DNA of 64,000 nt from Saprospiraceae bacterium (GCA_027488935.1 JAIYAP010000081.1:100815-164814), one strand, 5' to 3'; numbered from the stretch's first letter, positions 19,193 to 27,855 are shown. Translations and numbers: made by a program. Notes: generated by a model from the sequence alone, not told the origin.

Positions 19193-19783
19193 TCAACTCG
19201 CGCGATCAATTTCAATATCATATTTGCTTAAAAGCCCGCTTATCCCTGATTGGGAAAAGCGGGCTTTTTTGATGTTGTTGCGCTCGGGATCAATGCGGTA
19301 ATTCAGTGCATTCCGAAAATCGGCCTTTGCCAGATTGGTTTGATCAAAAGTGGCGCCTGAAAGATCACAATGCTGAAAAATGGCAGCACTCAAATCGCAT
19401 TCACTAAAATCAACGTCGATGAGTTGGGTATGATGGAATGGTGTTTTTTGCAGTTTGGTGTTGTAAAAAGAGGCGTGGCTCAGGTTGCAATGTTCGAAAC
19501 GAAAGGACAGTCCAAACGAGTTACAATCTTCAAATCGCAGGCCCAGCATCTTGTTTTCTTTAAAAACGACCTCCATAAAGGCCGTTTGCTGCAATTTGGC
19601 CATACTCAGGTTGCAATGAACAAAAGTACATTCCATAAACTTGATGCTGGATAGATCCGAATTGGAAAAATCGCAGTTTGAAAACTTGCAGTATTCGTAG
19701 CTGCCTCGCTCCAGGTTTTTTTGTGTAAAATCCTGGTTTTCAAAGGTTTGATCTTCAAAAGTTGTGGCCACCGTTAGTTCCAA
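19193..19783 (-). CDS. Pentapeptide repeat protein
   Basis: A 196-aa protein made of A(D/N)LXX-type pentapeptides (NCDFSNSDLSSIKFMECTF, SECDLSAAIFQHCDLSGATF), which should fold as a right-handed quadrilateral beta helix. QnrB-like members protect DNA gyrase from quinolones, but most pentapeptide proteins have unknown roles. The best start is TTG at 19783 (or GTG at 19771); no ATG is available upstream in frame. It is last in a four-gene operon, 8 nt after the peroxiredoxin-like gene. Confidence 0.88.
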   Translation of the reverse strand: MELTVATTFEDQTFENQDFTQKNLERGSYEYCKFSNCDFSNSDLSSIKFMECTFVHCNLSMAKLQQTAFMEVVFKENKMLGLRFEDCNSFGLSFRFEHCNLSHASFYNTKLQKTPFHHTQLIDVDFSECDLSAAIFQHCDLSGATFDQTNLAKADFRNALNYRIDPERNNIKKARFSQSGISGLLSKYDIEIDRAS

Positions 19784-19791
19784 TTTTTATT

Positions 19792-20346
19792 TTAAACAGC
19801 CGGTTTAGCCTCCAAAAAGGCCAATATTTCCGCTTTAGGCAGGTAATCGCCCTGTATTTTGCCATAATGCGCTTGCACGACCCGGCCATTTTCATCGATC
19901 AAAAATTCCGCTTCCAAACGATCGGAATGACCGTCGCCAGAAACCCGGTTTTTAAACAATTTCCGGCCTTTCATCGCGCGCGACAATCCGCCATTGAACA
20001 GCAAAAACTGAAGCAAGCCGAGCATGGAACGCTCCAGGTTGAACAATTTGTACAAAGTTGAATCTGGATTTGGAATGACATAAGTATAAAAAGATCCATC
20101 GGCCATCATCGCGCGGATATTGGCAGCCGAAGATTCGTACACCGACAACACTACCGTATTGTGCTGCTTATAAGTATCGGCCAATTGATTGATTTCATGA
20201 AAACGCAAATTGCAAAACGGGCAAGCCGCAAAACGGTAAAATATAAGATGTACTTTTTTGCCTTTGAATTGTGACAATGCAATGGTTTCCCCAAATACAT
20301 CCGTTACGGTGAATTGTGGGGCAAGTTGTTGATTAGAAACTATCAT
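19792..20346 (-). CDS. Peroxiredoxin-like (AhpC/TSA) family protein
   Basis: A 184-aa thioredoxin-fold protein. The active-site region reads YRFAACPFCNLRFHEIN at about 37-53, a CxxC in the position where classic peroxiredoxins have TxxC, which defines the peroxiredoxin-like group. It probably reduces peroxides or acts as a thiol oxidoreductase in the cytoplasm. It overlaps the MarR regulator gene by 14 nt, indicating tight cotranscription and likely redox control. Confidence 0.88.
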   Translation of the reverse strand: MIVSNQQLAPQFTVTDVFGETIALSQFKGKKVHLIFYRFAACPFCNLRFHEINQLADTYKQHNTVVLSVYESSAANIRAMMADGSFYTYVIPNPDSTLYKLFNLERSMLGLLQFLLFNGGLSRAMKGRKLFKNRVSGDGHSDRLEAEFLIDENGRVVQAHYGKIQGDYLPKAEILAFLEAKPAV

Positions 20347-20821
20347 TACTGGAGTTAATATGTTTGGAAAAATGATGTTGTAAATTCAATAAATTGGTGT
20401 TCAAACCGCCCAATTCTGTTCCCAGCACCGAAAAAAACGCCCGGTCAAAGGTTTCCACTGCCACCACTGCTTCTTTCACCATGCGCGTACCTGCTTCCGT
20501 GAGTGCAACCGTTTTGGCGCGGGTATCCGTTTGATGTTCTTGCCGCAGCAGCAATCCTTTTTGTTGCAACGTCCTCAGAACCGTGGACGTGGTCATAGGG
20601 TCAATTTTTGTGTGATTCGATAAAACGATTTGCGTCACTTCTTTTTCATGCAAATGCAACCAATGAATACTTGCCATGAGCACAAATTGCGAATGCGTCA
20701 AATCATATGGTTCCAGCGCCTTTTTGATAGACCGTTGCCACAAATTGGTGACCTGCCACAACAAAAAGCCGGTGCTCTCCTCCGGCTTTTCTACCTTAAA
20801 CGGATTTTCATTTGCTTTCAT
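20333..20821 (-). CDS. MarR family transcriptional regulator
   Basis: A 162-aa winged-helix repressor. It has the MarR layout: dimerisation helix (FLLWQVTNLWQRSIKKAL), recognition region LSNHTKIDPMTTSTVLRTLQQKGLLLRQ, and wing ending DTRAKTVALTEAGTRM. It is the second gene of an operon (SRPBCC, MarR, peroxiredoxin-like, pentapeptide). The palindrome ATAAGT-GT-ACTTAT in the operon's promoter spacer is a good candidate for its own operator, giving autoregulation (inference). Confidence 0.92.
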   Translation of the reverse strand: MKANENPFKVEKPEESTGFLLWQVTNLWQRSIKKALEPYDLTHSQFVLMASIHWLHLHEKEVTQIVLSNHTKIDPMTTSTVLRTLQQKGLLLRQEHQTDTRAKTVALTEAGTRMVKEAVVAVETFDRAFFSVLGTELGGLNTNLLNLQHHFSKHINSSNDSF

Positions 20822-20828
20822 GCCCTTT

Positions 20829-21248
20829 TTATAATTGGGAAGCCACCTGGATTTGCGTTTCCATATCGGCTGGAAGATCGTCCACGATTTTTTTCGCGAC
20901 CAATTTGATCCACAACCAGCCCAAAATCCCTTTTATTTTCATGGTGGTTGTAATTTTCAAACCTGCTTCAGTTTCTTCCAAAAGATGCTCGCCGTACATT
21001 TTGGCCAAAGGAAAAATGGTAAGGTCGACAAATTTTTCGTGTTCGACGGTTTCAAATATCAAAATTTTCATTTTGGGTCCGCCTTTGGGTTGAAACAGAA
21101 AGTGATTGCCCTGTTCAAATTTGCCTTCCAACTGCGCAAATTCAACGCTTTTGTCCCAATTCGGCCAGTTGTTGACGTCTGCATATAGTTGCCACATTTG
21201 TTGTTTGGTAACGGCTTTGGTTACGATGCTGTGCGATTTTGCCCACAT
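20829..21248 (-). CDS. SRPBCC (START-like) family protein
   Basis: A 139-aa helix-grip protein with a hydrophobic cavity, starting WAKSHSIVTKAVTKQQMWQLYADVNNWPNWDKSVEFA, the typical SRPBCC opening, and ending in the long C-terminal helix. Ligand unknown. It is the first gene of the MarR operon, with a 7-nt gap to marR. Confidence 0.85.
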   Translation of the reverse strand: MWAKSHSIVTKAVTKQQMWQLYADVNNWPNWDKSVEFAQLEGKFEQGNHFLFQPKGGPKMKILIFETVEHEKFVDLTIFPLAKMYGEHLLEETEAGLKITTTMKIKGILGWLWIKLVAKKIVDDLPADMETQIQVASQL

Positions 21249-21285
21249 AAGGTTGTTGTTTTTAATAGATGTTTAAATGATGGGA

Positions 21286-21317
21286 CAAAGATAATAAGTG
21301 TACTTATAGTATACAAT
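21286..21317 (-). promoter_or_regulatory. Promoter with candidate MarR operator in the spacer
   Basis: On the minus strand ATTG (21314-21317), a 20-nt spacer and TATCTTTG (21286-21293) form the promoter. The spacer contains the palindrome ATAAGT-GT-ACTTAT (21294-21307). A dimeric repressor bound there would block RNA polymerase; the operon encodes a MarR protein. Confidence 0.55.
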
Positions 21318-21325
21318 TTTATTTT

Positions 21326-22516
21326 TTATTTATTCAGAATAGCGCCTGCCCAATCCCCCCAACTAACCCAACCCCCCTCAAAATCACCCACCAAACCAGG
21401 CAAATCTGCAATAGGTACGTCCAGCGCCTCCTGCCCCAAATAGCAAGTCACCCGCCCCTCCGGCAATTGATCCGCGCAGGTGAGCAACAGTTTTTTAGCC
21501 GTATTACCCGAAAAATTGCGGTCGCATTGCAACGCGTAATGCAGCTGATCCAGACTTAAATGCCCATATCGAAAATTGCCCTGGTAATCATTGAATACAT
21601 TGGTTTCCAGGGCATTGTTCTGTAAATTCAATTGATCGGTTTCCCAAGAAAATGGCCCCGCGCCGTGCCGGGTTTGGTAACAACGGCTGATGTACACCAC
21701 TTCTGTTTCCGGAAAAAAATGGTTGCGGCGTAGCAAGTCAAAAGCGTTTTTGCTGGTCGTATTGCTGCGCGTGACATGCGGGAAAAACCCAAAATCCATG
21801 TCGAGCAGGATACCTTGGGCACCTTCGAAAATATAATGCTGCCAGGGCGATGTTTCCGAAAAAATGGCGTGTTCGTGTGCAATTTGCCAGATTTGTCGGT
21901 CTTTTAGCCGTAAAAGTGCGTTTAAAAGTTCGAGCCAGCGCGCATCCGCAGCATCGTGGTCGTAGGCATCAAATTCAAGGTCGGGGCGGTTTTCAAGTTT
22001 TTGCCGGTAATATTGGCGTATGGCGGGCAGTTTCAAAGCACACACTTCCGGAAACAACAAGTCTTGCGCGTACAGGCGCACGGGCGAGTTTTCTTGGCGC
22101 TCCACCGTGGCACCAAAGCCCATCCCGCAACTGCCGTGCCGTTGGGCACCCCGCCCTTTTTCGAGCAATTGGTTGTACAACACATCGTAATGGGTGGTCA
22201 CGGGACATAAAGCATCCACCAGCAGTTGTGGTTGCACGCCGAGCAATTCCAGCGCCGCAAATTCCTTGAGCAGATTGGCCGGTGCAAACGTGCAAAATCG
22301 CGACCAATAAGTAGGGGTGCCTTGAAAGGCACCCGCCCCAAAATTGGAAAATACATGCCGTTTCCCTTGGCCGTCCGAAACAGTATGGCCGGCTTGCTGA
22401 CCGCCATTGTACCGAATGACGAGCGGATATTGGGCCTGGCGCACCAAAAAATCGGTCGCCAGGCCCTTTCCTTCATCACCAAAGCCGAGACCTACTACGA
22501 TTGAGGCTTTGCGCAT
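21326..22516 (-). CDS. Divergent adenylosuccinate synthetase homologue
   Basis: A 396-aa PurA-fold protein, shorter than the usual 430 aa. Kept from PurA: the phosphate loop GFGDEGKG with the catalytic Asp, the AGHT histidine, FEGAQGILLDMDFG, and VTRSNTT. Changed: GGHNAGHT is GGQQAGHT; the GTTGRGIGP segment is GSCGMGFGA; the arginine-rich aspartate-binding loop TTGRRRRTG aligns with YQGNFRYGH; and the guanine-recognition motif TKLD aligns with TCAD. Phosphoryl transfer chemistry may remain, but the amino-donor and nucleotide pockets differ, so ordinary purine synthesis is unlikely. It is the last gene of a tight operon, 2 nt after a VWA gene. It may act on another nucleotide, as phage PurZ does (inference). 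Confidence 0.8.
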   Translation of the reverse strand: MRKASIVVGLGFGDEGKGLATDFLVRQAQYPLVIRYNGGQQAGHTVSDGQGKRHVFSNFGAGAFQGTPTYWSRFCTFAPANLLKEFAALELLGVQPQLLVDALCPVTTHYDVLYNQLLEKGRGAQRHGSCGMGFGATVERQENSPVRLYAQDLLFPEVCALKLPAIRQYYRQKLENRPDLEFDAYDHDAADARWLELLNALLRLKDRQIWQIAHEHAIFSETSPWQHYIFEGAQGILLDMDFGFFPHVTRSNTTSKNAFDLLRRNHFFPETEVVYISRCYQTRHGAGPFSWETDQLNLQNNALETNVFNDYQGNFRYGHLSLDQLHYALQCDRNFSGNTAKKLLLTCADQLPEGRVTCYLGQEALDVPIADLPGLVGDFEGGWVSWGDWAGAILNK

Positions 22517-22518
22517 GT

Positions 22519-23448
22519 TTATAATTTGAAAGCGCCTTTGGTGGCGTCGCCTGTTTTCGTTACCATCGATTCTACTTTGGCCAGGGCACTGCCCACAGTT
22601 TTGGCGGTTGCGGCATCGAAGGTCGCCAGTACGTTTTTCAAATCTACACCGTGAATGACGGCCACCGTACTCGCAATGGTTTCGGCAATGGCGTTGTGGT
22701 CGTCGAGGATCAGCAAGCGCTCGCCCAGCAATCCACGCCAGTAGCCCAAAACGGCCGGGTTATCGCGGTAAGAGGCTTCATTGATGTGAATATGAAAGAC
22801 ATGATAGGCGCGTTGTGCTTCTTCCAACAATTGACGGTCGCTTACCGTGCTTGCTTCCGGGTAGCCCATCAGCGCTTTTAAGGCCGCTGCATCCAATTGA
22901 TCCCAGCTGGATTCGTCGCCAATGGTAAACAAAAAGCCTTTTTGGCCGCGTTTTTCAAAACAATCAATAGAAGTATGCCGCGCACAGAACAACCAACCCA
23001 ACAAATACGATTCCATGTGCTGACCGCCGCCACCGCCTTCAATGAAAATGCTGGTGAGCCATTGATCCAGTTCATCGGTACCGCTTTCAAACTGACCAAT
23101 TTGCAGCGGGAAACGGTCGGAAAAATGGTCGCCGATCGCCCCGAACAATATTTGTGGATGCGCTACCCCGTGGTCGATGAGGGTATTCATCAGCGCGCCG
23201 AGTTTTTCACGCACCAGAATTTCGGGAATGCGGCCCATACTACCCGTTACGTCGAGGTAAACCGCAATGGAAAGCGACTCAGGGTGGATGTCGGAATCGC
23301 GGCTTTCCCGCATTTTTACACCATAAGGCAGCATCAGGTCGCTGGCCTTTCCGGTGGCGTTGTTGGTAAAAATATCGTTTACGGAGGCGCCTGCGCGGCT
23401 CGTTTTCAGATGTGAATAGGAATCATCTGACCATCGGGTGTATCCCAT
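22519..23448 (-). CDS. VWA domain protein of the J-domain/PurA-like operon
   Basis: A 309-aa cytoplasmic protein, no signal peptide. A von Willebrand A fold starts near residue 60, with a MIDAS metal site AVYLDVTGSMGRIPEI (Asp, Thr in place of the first Ser, then Ser). Strands LFGAIGDHFS and FLFTIGDESSW follow, with a glycine-rich loop EGGGGGQHMESY. The N-terminal 60 residues (TRWSDDSYSHLKTSRAG) are distinctive and unrecognised. VWA proteins of this cytoplasmic kind usually bind a partner through the metal site. It sits between the J-domain/pseudokinase and PurA-like genes with gaps of 3 and 2 nt. Confidence 0.85.
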   Translation of the reverse strand: MGYTRWSDDSYSHLKTSRAGASVNDIFTNNATGKASDLMLPYGVKMRESRDSDIHPESLSIAVYLDVTGSMGRIPEILVREKLGALMNTLIDHGVAHPQILFGAIGDHFSDRFPLQIGQFESGTDELDQWLTSIFIEGGGGGQHMESYLLGWLFCARHTSIDCFEKRGQKGFLFTIGDESSWDQLDAAALKALMGYPEASTVSDRQLLEEAQRAYHVFHIHINEASYRDNPAVLGYWRGLLGERLLILDDHNAIAETIASTVAVIHGVDLKNVLATFDAATAKTVGSALAKVESMVTKTGDATKGAFKL

Positions 23449-23451
23449 TTT

Positions 23452-24330
23452 TTAAAGATTTAGGTGGTGAAAGACTGGTTTTCCGAACACTGTGCGCAAC
23501 ATCGTGCGGTATTGCTCATAAGTGGGCACGGCTTCGGTATGGCTGGCAATCAAAAAATCAATGAAGGGAGCGGGTTCGGTCATTTTCAATTTGACCCCAT
23601 GCCCGGATGGGTCGCCCAGCAAATACAAGGCTGTGCGTTGTAACAACCCGAGGTCAATGCCCGAAACAGCCCTTTTTTGATCAAAGACACTCGGAGCATA
23701 CCAGGGCAAATAAGCGCCCGAAATGGTGTTCAATTTGCTGTTTAAAGGGGCAAGGTGGTAAAAAGACGTGATGACGATGCCATGCGATTCAGGTACCAGG
23801 CATACGCTTTCCGGGTTGATGCCATTGTGGCTGTATCCGACCTGATGCAACCACGATACCCATTCAAGCAGGCGACTGGTCACCCAGCTTACGTGTTCGC
23901 GCGGCAATTGCATGCTCGAAAGCGGAACCATCGCATGCGCGCTGCGTACGCACAAGGCATCGCCCTGCCATTCCATGGATGCCGGTAAATATTTTTGAAA
24001 ATGCAGCGCTGCGTCATCTTTAAATGCCATCAAGCGGCGGTATTGCTGTAAAGATTTGTTTAACAAGGTTTTATCCCCTTGAAACAACAAGGTCTTTTCA
24101 TCGGCGACCCGAATTTCTCCCGCATCATCGTGGAGCAAAAACCGCGACTCCATCACAGCCCGCAAATCATTAAGTTTGCTGGTAGCATCCGCTGCGCCAG
24201 GCTCCGAACAAATATCGGGATGCAGCAATTTGATGTAAGCCAGATATTCTTTTTTAAAATTACGGCGGGTAAAAATGTCCTCCGGCCTGTGGCTGGATTG
24301 TAATTTTAAAATAAGATCCGTGGCGTTCAT
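23452..24330 (-). CDS. J-domain/pseudokinase fusion protein
   Basis: A 292-aa protein. Residues about 15-60 form a J domain with the HPD motif in YIKLLHPDICSE (37-39), which in DnaJ proteins stimulates Hsp70 ATPase. From about 120 a protein-kinase-like C-lobe can be traced: LLEWVSWLHQVGYSHNGINPESV matches the catalytic loop HRDLKPEN, but the catalytic Asp is Gly and the Asn is Ser; the DFG position reads SFY. A later SGIDLGLLQRTALYLL matches the kinase helix F region. It is therefore probably a pseudokinase scaffold that recruits Hsp70 to a target. First gene of the operon with a good promoter (24353-24384). Confidence 0.72.
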   Translation of the reverse strand: MNATDLILKLQSSHRPEDIFTRRNFKKEYLAYIKLLHPDICSEPGAADATSKLNDLRAVMESRFLLHDDAGEIRVADEKTLLFQGDKTLLNKSLQQYRRLMAFKDDAALHFQKYLPASMEWQGDALCVRSAHAMVPLSSMQLPREHVSWVTSRLLEWVSWLHQVGYSHNGINPESVCLVPESHGIVITSFYHLAPLNSKLNTISGAYLPWYAPSVFDQKRAVSGIDLGLLQRTALYLLGDPSGHGVKLKMTEPAPFIDFLIASHTEAVPTYEQYRTMLRTVFGKPVFHHLNL

Positions 24331-24352
24331 TTTAATTTGCGTATTTATAACA

Positions 24353-24384
24353 CAAATGTAAAGGCTTTTCGAATGCTTGTCAAG
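24353..24384 (-). promoter_or_regulatory. Promoter of J-domain/VWA/PurA-like operon
   Basis: On the minus strand CTTG (24381-24384), a 20-nt spacer and TACATTTG (24353-24360). It shows the operon is transcribed separately from the upstream exported-protein genes. Confidence 0.55.
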
Positions 24385-24392
24385 GGGGGCGC

Positions 24393-26786
24393 TTATTTTT
24401 TTTGCATAAAATTTTCAATCATGGGGCAAGGGTGGTCTTTGAAGAACTTGGTCTGCTGAAATTGCACATAATATTGCTTCCCAAATTCGCCCACGTATAC
24501 TTCTTTTGACTTTGGGAGCTTATAATACCGGTTTTGATCAATTGCTGCCAGCATAAAAGCCGCATGGGCCTTCAACTCTGCATTTTGACTGGTTTCGAGG
24601 GCTTTTTTGTAATAATATTCCGCCTTTTCCATGCGGTAATAATTGGCTTTGAACAAGGCTTCCGGTTGCAACACATCCGGCAGTTCGCCACTGATAAAGG
24701 TTGGAAACAAACCATGCTCGCTCCATCCGTACGTCATGAACATCCAGGAATTGCCGTACTTTGAAAAATTGTACCAGGCATTGCCCAATTCAAGATAACT
24801 GGTGTCGCTTTGCGCGGGAAGTGCCTGCACATTTTTTTCGAGGGTCAAAAGCCGTGCCGCCATGGTCTTTTTGTTGTACACATCGAAGGTTTCGGGCATG
24901 GCGAGCGTCCGGATGCGGTGAAAAGGATCATCTTCCAAATAATAGGCGTACTCGTAAGCGGAAATCCAATAAGTATCGGGTACTTTTTCAAAAATGCTCA
25001 AAGCCTTTTCCGTCTGGCCGCGCCGCAGGTACATGGTGCCCAGCAGGTCGTAAAATGGATTTGCGTTGGCGTATTGTTCGGTGAGAAAAGCCTCAAACGG
25101 GGTTTTGTTTTTCTTTTCAATCCTGTTGATCACCGATTGCACCGATTCCAAATCACCATATTGGTCGAGGTAATGCAAATGGCTGTAAAACACCGAGCAA
25201 TAGCCGCCAAAAAAGGTTTTGAGTTCGCCACGGTTTTGCAATAGTGCCACCATATCTGCTTGCCCCGTTTTTTTGTAGGTATTGGCCAGCAGCGCCATCG
25301 CCATGCTGAAGGTGCGCGGACCGGTGAGGATTTTAGACTGGTTTTTTTCCAACCAGCGCAACACCTCCACCATTTTTTGTTGGGTTTCGGGCGTATTCAG
25401 GTTGGCCGTTTGCATTAAATAGGAAAATTCCAAGAGTCGTTTTTGCAGGGCATACACGGGTGTATTCCGCTGAACAGCTGTAATAAACGGAAGCGCCGCG
25501 GCAGCCTGTTGGTCCAATAAATACAAATGTGCCACCGCCAAATTGAGCAAATCGGCGTTGGTTTTGGTCTTGGGCATGGCGGTTTGCAGCGTTTTTCGCA
25601 GCGTGCGCAGGTACTCGAGGTCACGCGCGCGCCATTTTTGGGCGTAATTGTCGTAAACATCTTCCCGATCCGAATAATCAACCCCAATCCCGGAATAATG
25701 CATGGAACCATTGGTTTGCAGGTATTCGGGCGTAAAAATCCAGTTTTCCAGTTTATTAATTTCCCGTCCGACCAACAGCGCGAGGTATTTGCTATCGGGT
25801 TCATCCGTGAGTATTTTTCGGATGTTGTCGAGCGATTTCCCGGGGTTGTTCAGTTCTTTCAAAGTGCGGATGGCGCTGCGTTCGCTGGCATTTTGGGCAA
25901 AAGGCAGGGCTTTATCGGCATTTGCGCTAACAAACAACTGGTGGGAGCGCACTTTTTTGCTGTCGCTGCGGTCAAACACCAGGGCATTCAGGTAGGCGCA
26001 GCGCCCTGCGTCGGGTTCCAATTGGGCTAAATAATGAAGCCCCCATACCTGTAGAATGTCCGTTTGGGCTAAAGGCGCCAAATAGCGGTTGTACAAATCC
26101 TTTATTTGAGCAATCCCTTCCGTCTTGTCTGAAGTATTGTAAAACTTGAGCCGCAACAACGTAAAAGCATAGCGCGGTTTCAGAAAGTCGCTGAGATCTT
26201 GTTTTTCAAGTTTGCGGGAAAGCCGTTGGATCAAACTTTCGGCCTGCGCAGCATAGTCCGTTTGTTGTGTTTCCGACATATCCCAATCTACATTGAGCAT
26301 CATGTACTTTTCTGCTTCCTTCAAGTCCAACAAATACGCCCAAAGTGCCTGGTTGGCTGGCTTTTGTAAAGCCTGAATAAACGTATTGCCGGGAAATGCC
26401 TTTTCGGGGGCGGTTTGGCCATTGAGCAGACTGTCGGGACGGGTATTGAAAAGAATGCCGTACAAATCAGTGTCCCGCACAGCAGGACTATTGATGGCGG
26501 CTTTCCATTGAGCCACGATCAAATGTTCATCCTTCGAAACATCCGTGAATTTGGGCGCATCCTTGGGCCAGTCGAAAGAATTTTGCCCATAATAATAAAA
26601 ATAGGTGTAATAAAAAGTCGTCCAAGCCGGATTTTCACCCAAATCGGGCCGAAACAGCACAAAACGGATATCATCCCCTTCACTCCCGTCGTACCAACAT
26701 GCCGAAGCGGGTTCCGGTTGGTTACACAGGAGCGGAATGCTAATTAAAAGCAGTAAGTATTTCCTGAAATTGCGGAATCGCAGCAT
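24393..26786 (-). CDS. Exported TPR-like hypothetical protein, 797 aa
   Basis: A signal peptide (FRKYLLLLISIPLLC) is followed by ACWYDG, then a long helical solenoid. Several segments match TPR helices, such as PFYDLLGTMYLRRGQTEKALSIFEKVPD and AEYYYKKALETSQNAELKAHAAFMLAA. It should act in the periplasm or at the outer membrane as a protein-binding scaffold. Many aromatic residues near the N-terminus. It overlaps the upstream gene by 47 nt, so the two are very probably cotranscribed and coupled. Function unknown. Confidence 0.75.
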   Translation of the reverse strand: MLRFRNFRKYLLLLISIPLLCNQPEPASACWYDGSEGDDIRFVLFRPDLGENPAWTTFYYTYFYYYGQNSFDWPKDAPKFTDVSKDEHLIVAQWKAAINSPAVRDTDLYGILFNTRPDSLLNGQTAPEKAFPGNTFIQALQKPANQALWAYLLDLKEAEKYMMLNVDWDMSETQQTDYAAQAESLIQRLSRKLEKQDLSDFLKPRYAFTLLRLKFYNTSDKTEGIAQIKDLYNRYLAPLAQTDILQVWGLHYLAQLEPDAGRCAYLNALVFDRSDSKKVRSHQLFVSANADKALPFAQNASERSAIRTLKELNNPGKSLDNIRKILTDEPDSKYLALLVGREINKLENWIFTPEYLQTNGSMHYSGIGVDYSDREDVYDNYAQKWRARDLEYLRTLRKTLQTAMPKTKTNADLLNLAVAHLYLLDQQAAAALPFITAVQRNTPVYALQKRLLEFSYLMQTANLNTPETQQKMVEVLRWLEKNQSKILTGPRTFSMAMALLANTYKKTGQADMVALLQNRGELKTFFGGYCSVFYSHLHYLDQYGDLESVQSVINRIEKKNKTPFEAFLTEQYANANPFYDLLGTMYLRRGQTEKALSIFEKVPDTYWISAYEYAYYLEDDPFHRIRTLAMPETFDVYNKKTMAARLLTLEKNVQALPAQSDTSYLELGNAWYNFSKYGNSWMFMTYGWSEHGLFPTFISGELPDVLQPEALFKANYYRMEKAEYYYKKALETSQNAELKAHAAFMLAAIDQNRYYKLPKSKEVYVGEFGKQYYVQFQQTKFFKDHPCPMIENFMQKK

Positions 26787-27855
26787 CTTCGTCGAGGTTG
26801 GAGTTGAGGTGAAAAAAGGATACAGTAAGTGGTTGTGCCAGGCTTTGGGAACGCAACAATTGAATGGTTTTCAACAGTTCCTTTTGGTCGGCCGATTCTA
26901 AGCGCAAAATATCGCCTTCCCGGATAAAATGGTCATTAAGGGTAAAATCCATACGCGCCCGAAAATGCGTTTTATCGATGGCTTCCAGGCGCTCCATGGT
27001 CGCAGGCCCCAGGGCGTTGTCCGGTATAATGCATTGAAACTGGTTGAGGTGGAACAATACGCCCCAGCGAAAAGCGGGCAAAGCCACATCGAGCGGTATG
27101 GGATATTTTGGGGCATTTTGCAGGTATTTGCGCACTTCTGAATAATTGAAAATGGAATTTTCGGTGCCTTGATCCTTTAAATCATCCACATTGTAACACA
27201 TCAGCATGCCGCTTTTTACAGGCGGAACCCCTGTTTTTTCCGGGTTTTTATACTGATGCAAGCGAATGGTGGCGGAAAATGTCCACTCGGGATTGAGCGC
27301 CTGCAGTTGTTCGAGCAGGTAAAAATACCGGGCACGGGTAGAGGCCGTCCAGTCACAATCTATTTGAAAATGCCGGATGTTGCGTAGCCAGGCATTGCCG
27401 GAACGGACCAAACTATCTTCCCGTTGCGTCTCACTTAAGGCGGAATCGGCAAACACCAGGTCCCAACGGTTGCTAGTGCGCAGCGAACTTTCCATACGGC
27501 GCAGCATGGCCTTCGATTTTCGGGAAATACGCGTTGCCAAATCCAAACAACCCGAAGAATCAATGTGTTGAATAGTTTCATTGGTAATAAACACCACGGG
27601 AACCATTTCAATGCCGGTATAGCTGAAAACACCGCGATACGGTCCGGCGGGAATCGGTTTTTGTCCATCCCAAGCCACATCAAAAAGGCGCAGGAAGATT
27701 TTTTGGACGCCGAGTTTTTCCACAAAATTGCGGCTGATATAATCGGAATCGGTTTGCCAAAAATAAAAGGCCGGGATGATGGTGGTGGGGCCTGCGCTCG
27801 AATGGCAATGCAGGGTAAGTACCAAGGCGGCAAAAAGGAGGAGTGGGTGTTTCAT
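26740..27855 (-). CDS. Exported hypothetical protein, possible TIM-barrel hydrolase
   Basis: A 371-aa protein with signal peptide KHPLLLFAALVLTLHCHSSAG; the cysteine after TLH may be a lipidation site but the lipobox is poor. The mature region opens IIPAFYFWQ and carries FQIDCDWTASTRARYFYLLEQL, then TIRLHQYKNPE and DVALPAFRWGVLF. These follow the pattern of DUF3142-type barrels, in which an acidic pair follows a beta strand. That assignment is tentative. It overlaps the 797-aa gene downstream by 47 nt. Confidence 0.65.
   Translation of the reverse strand: MKHPLLLFAALVLTLHCHSSAGPTTIIPAFYFWQTDSDYISRNFVEKLGVQKIFLRLFDVAWDGQKPIPAGPYRGVFSYTGIEMVPVVFITNETIQHIDSSGCLDLATRISRKSKAMLRRMESSLRTSNRWDLVFADSALSETQREDSLVRSGNAWLRNIRHFQIDCDWTASTRARYFYLLEQLQALNPEWTFSATIRLHQYKNPEKTGVPPVKSGMLMCYNVDDLKDQGTENSIFNYSEVRKYLQNAPKYPIPLDVALPAFRWGVLFHLNQFQCIIPDNALGPATMERLEAIDKTHFRARMDFTLNDHFIREGDILRLESADQKELLKTIQLLRSQSLAQPLTVSFFHLNSNLDEDAAIPQFQEILTAFN

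Noticed and set aside
21326..22516. Ordinary purA
   Set aside because: The aspartate-binding loop and guanine motif are replaced and the gene sits in an operon with VWA and J-domain genes, so normal purine synthesis is doubtful.
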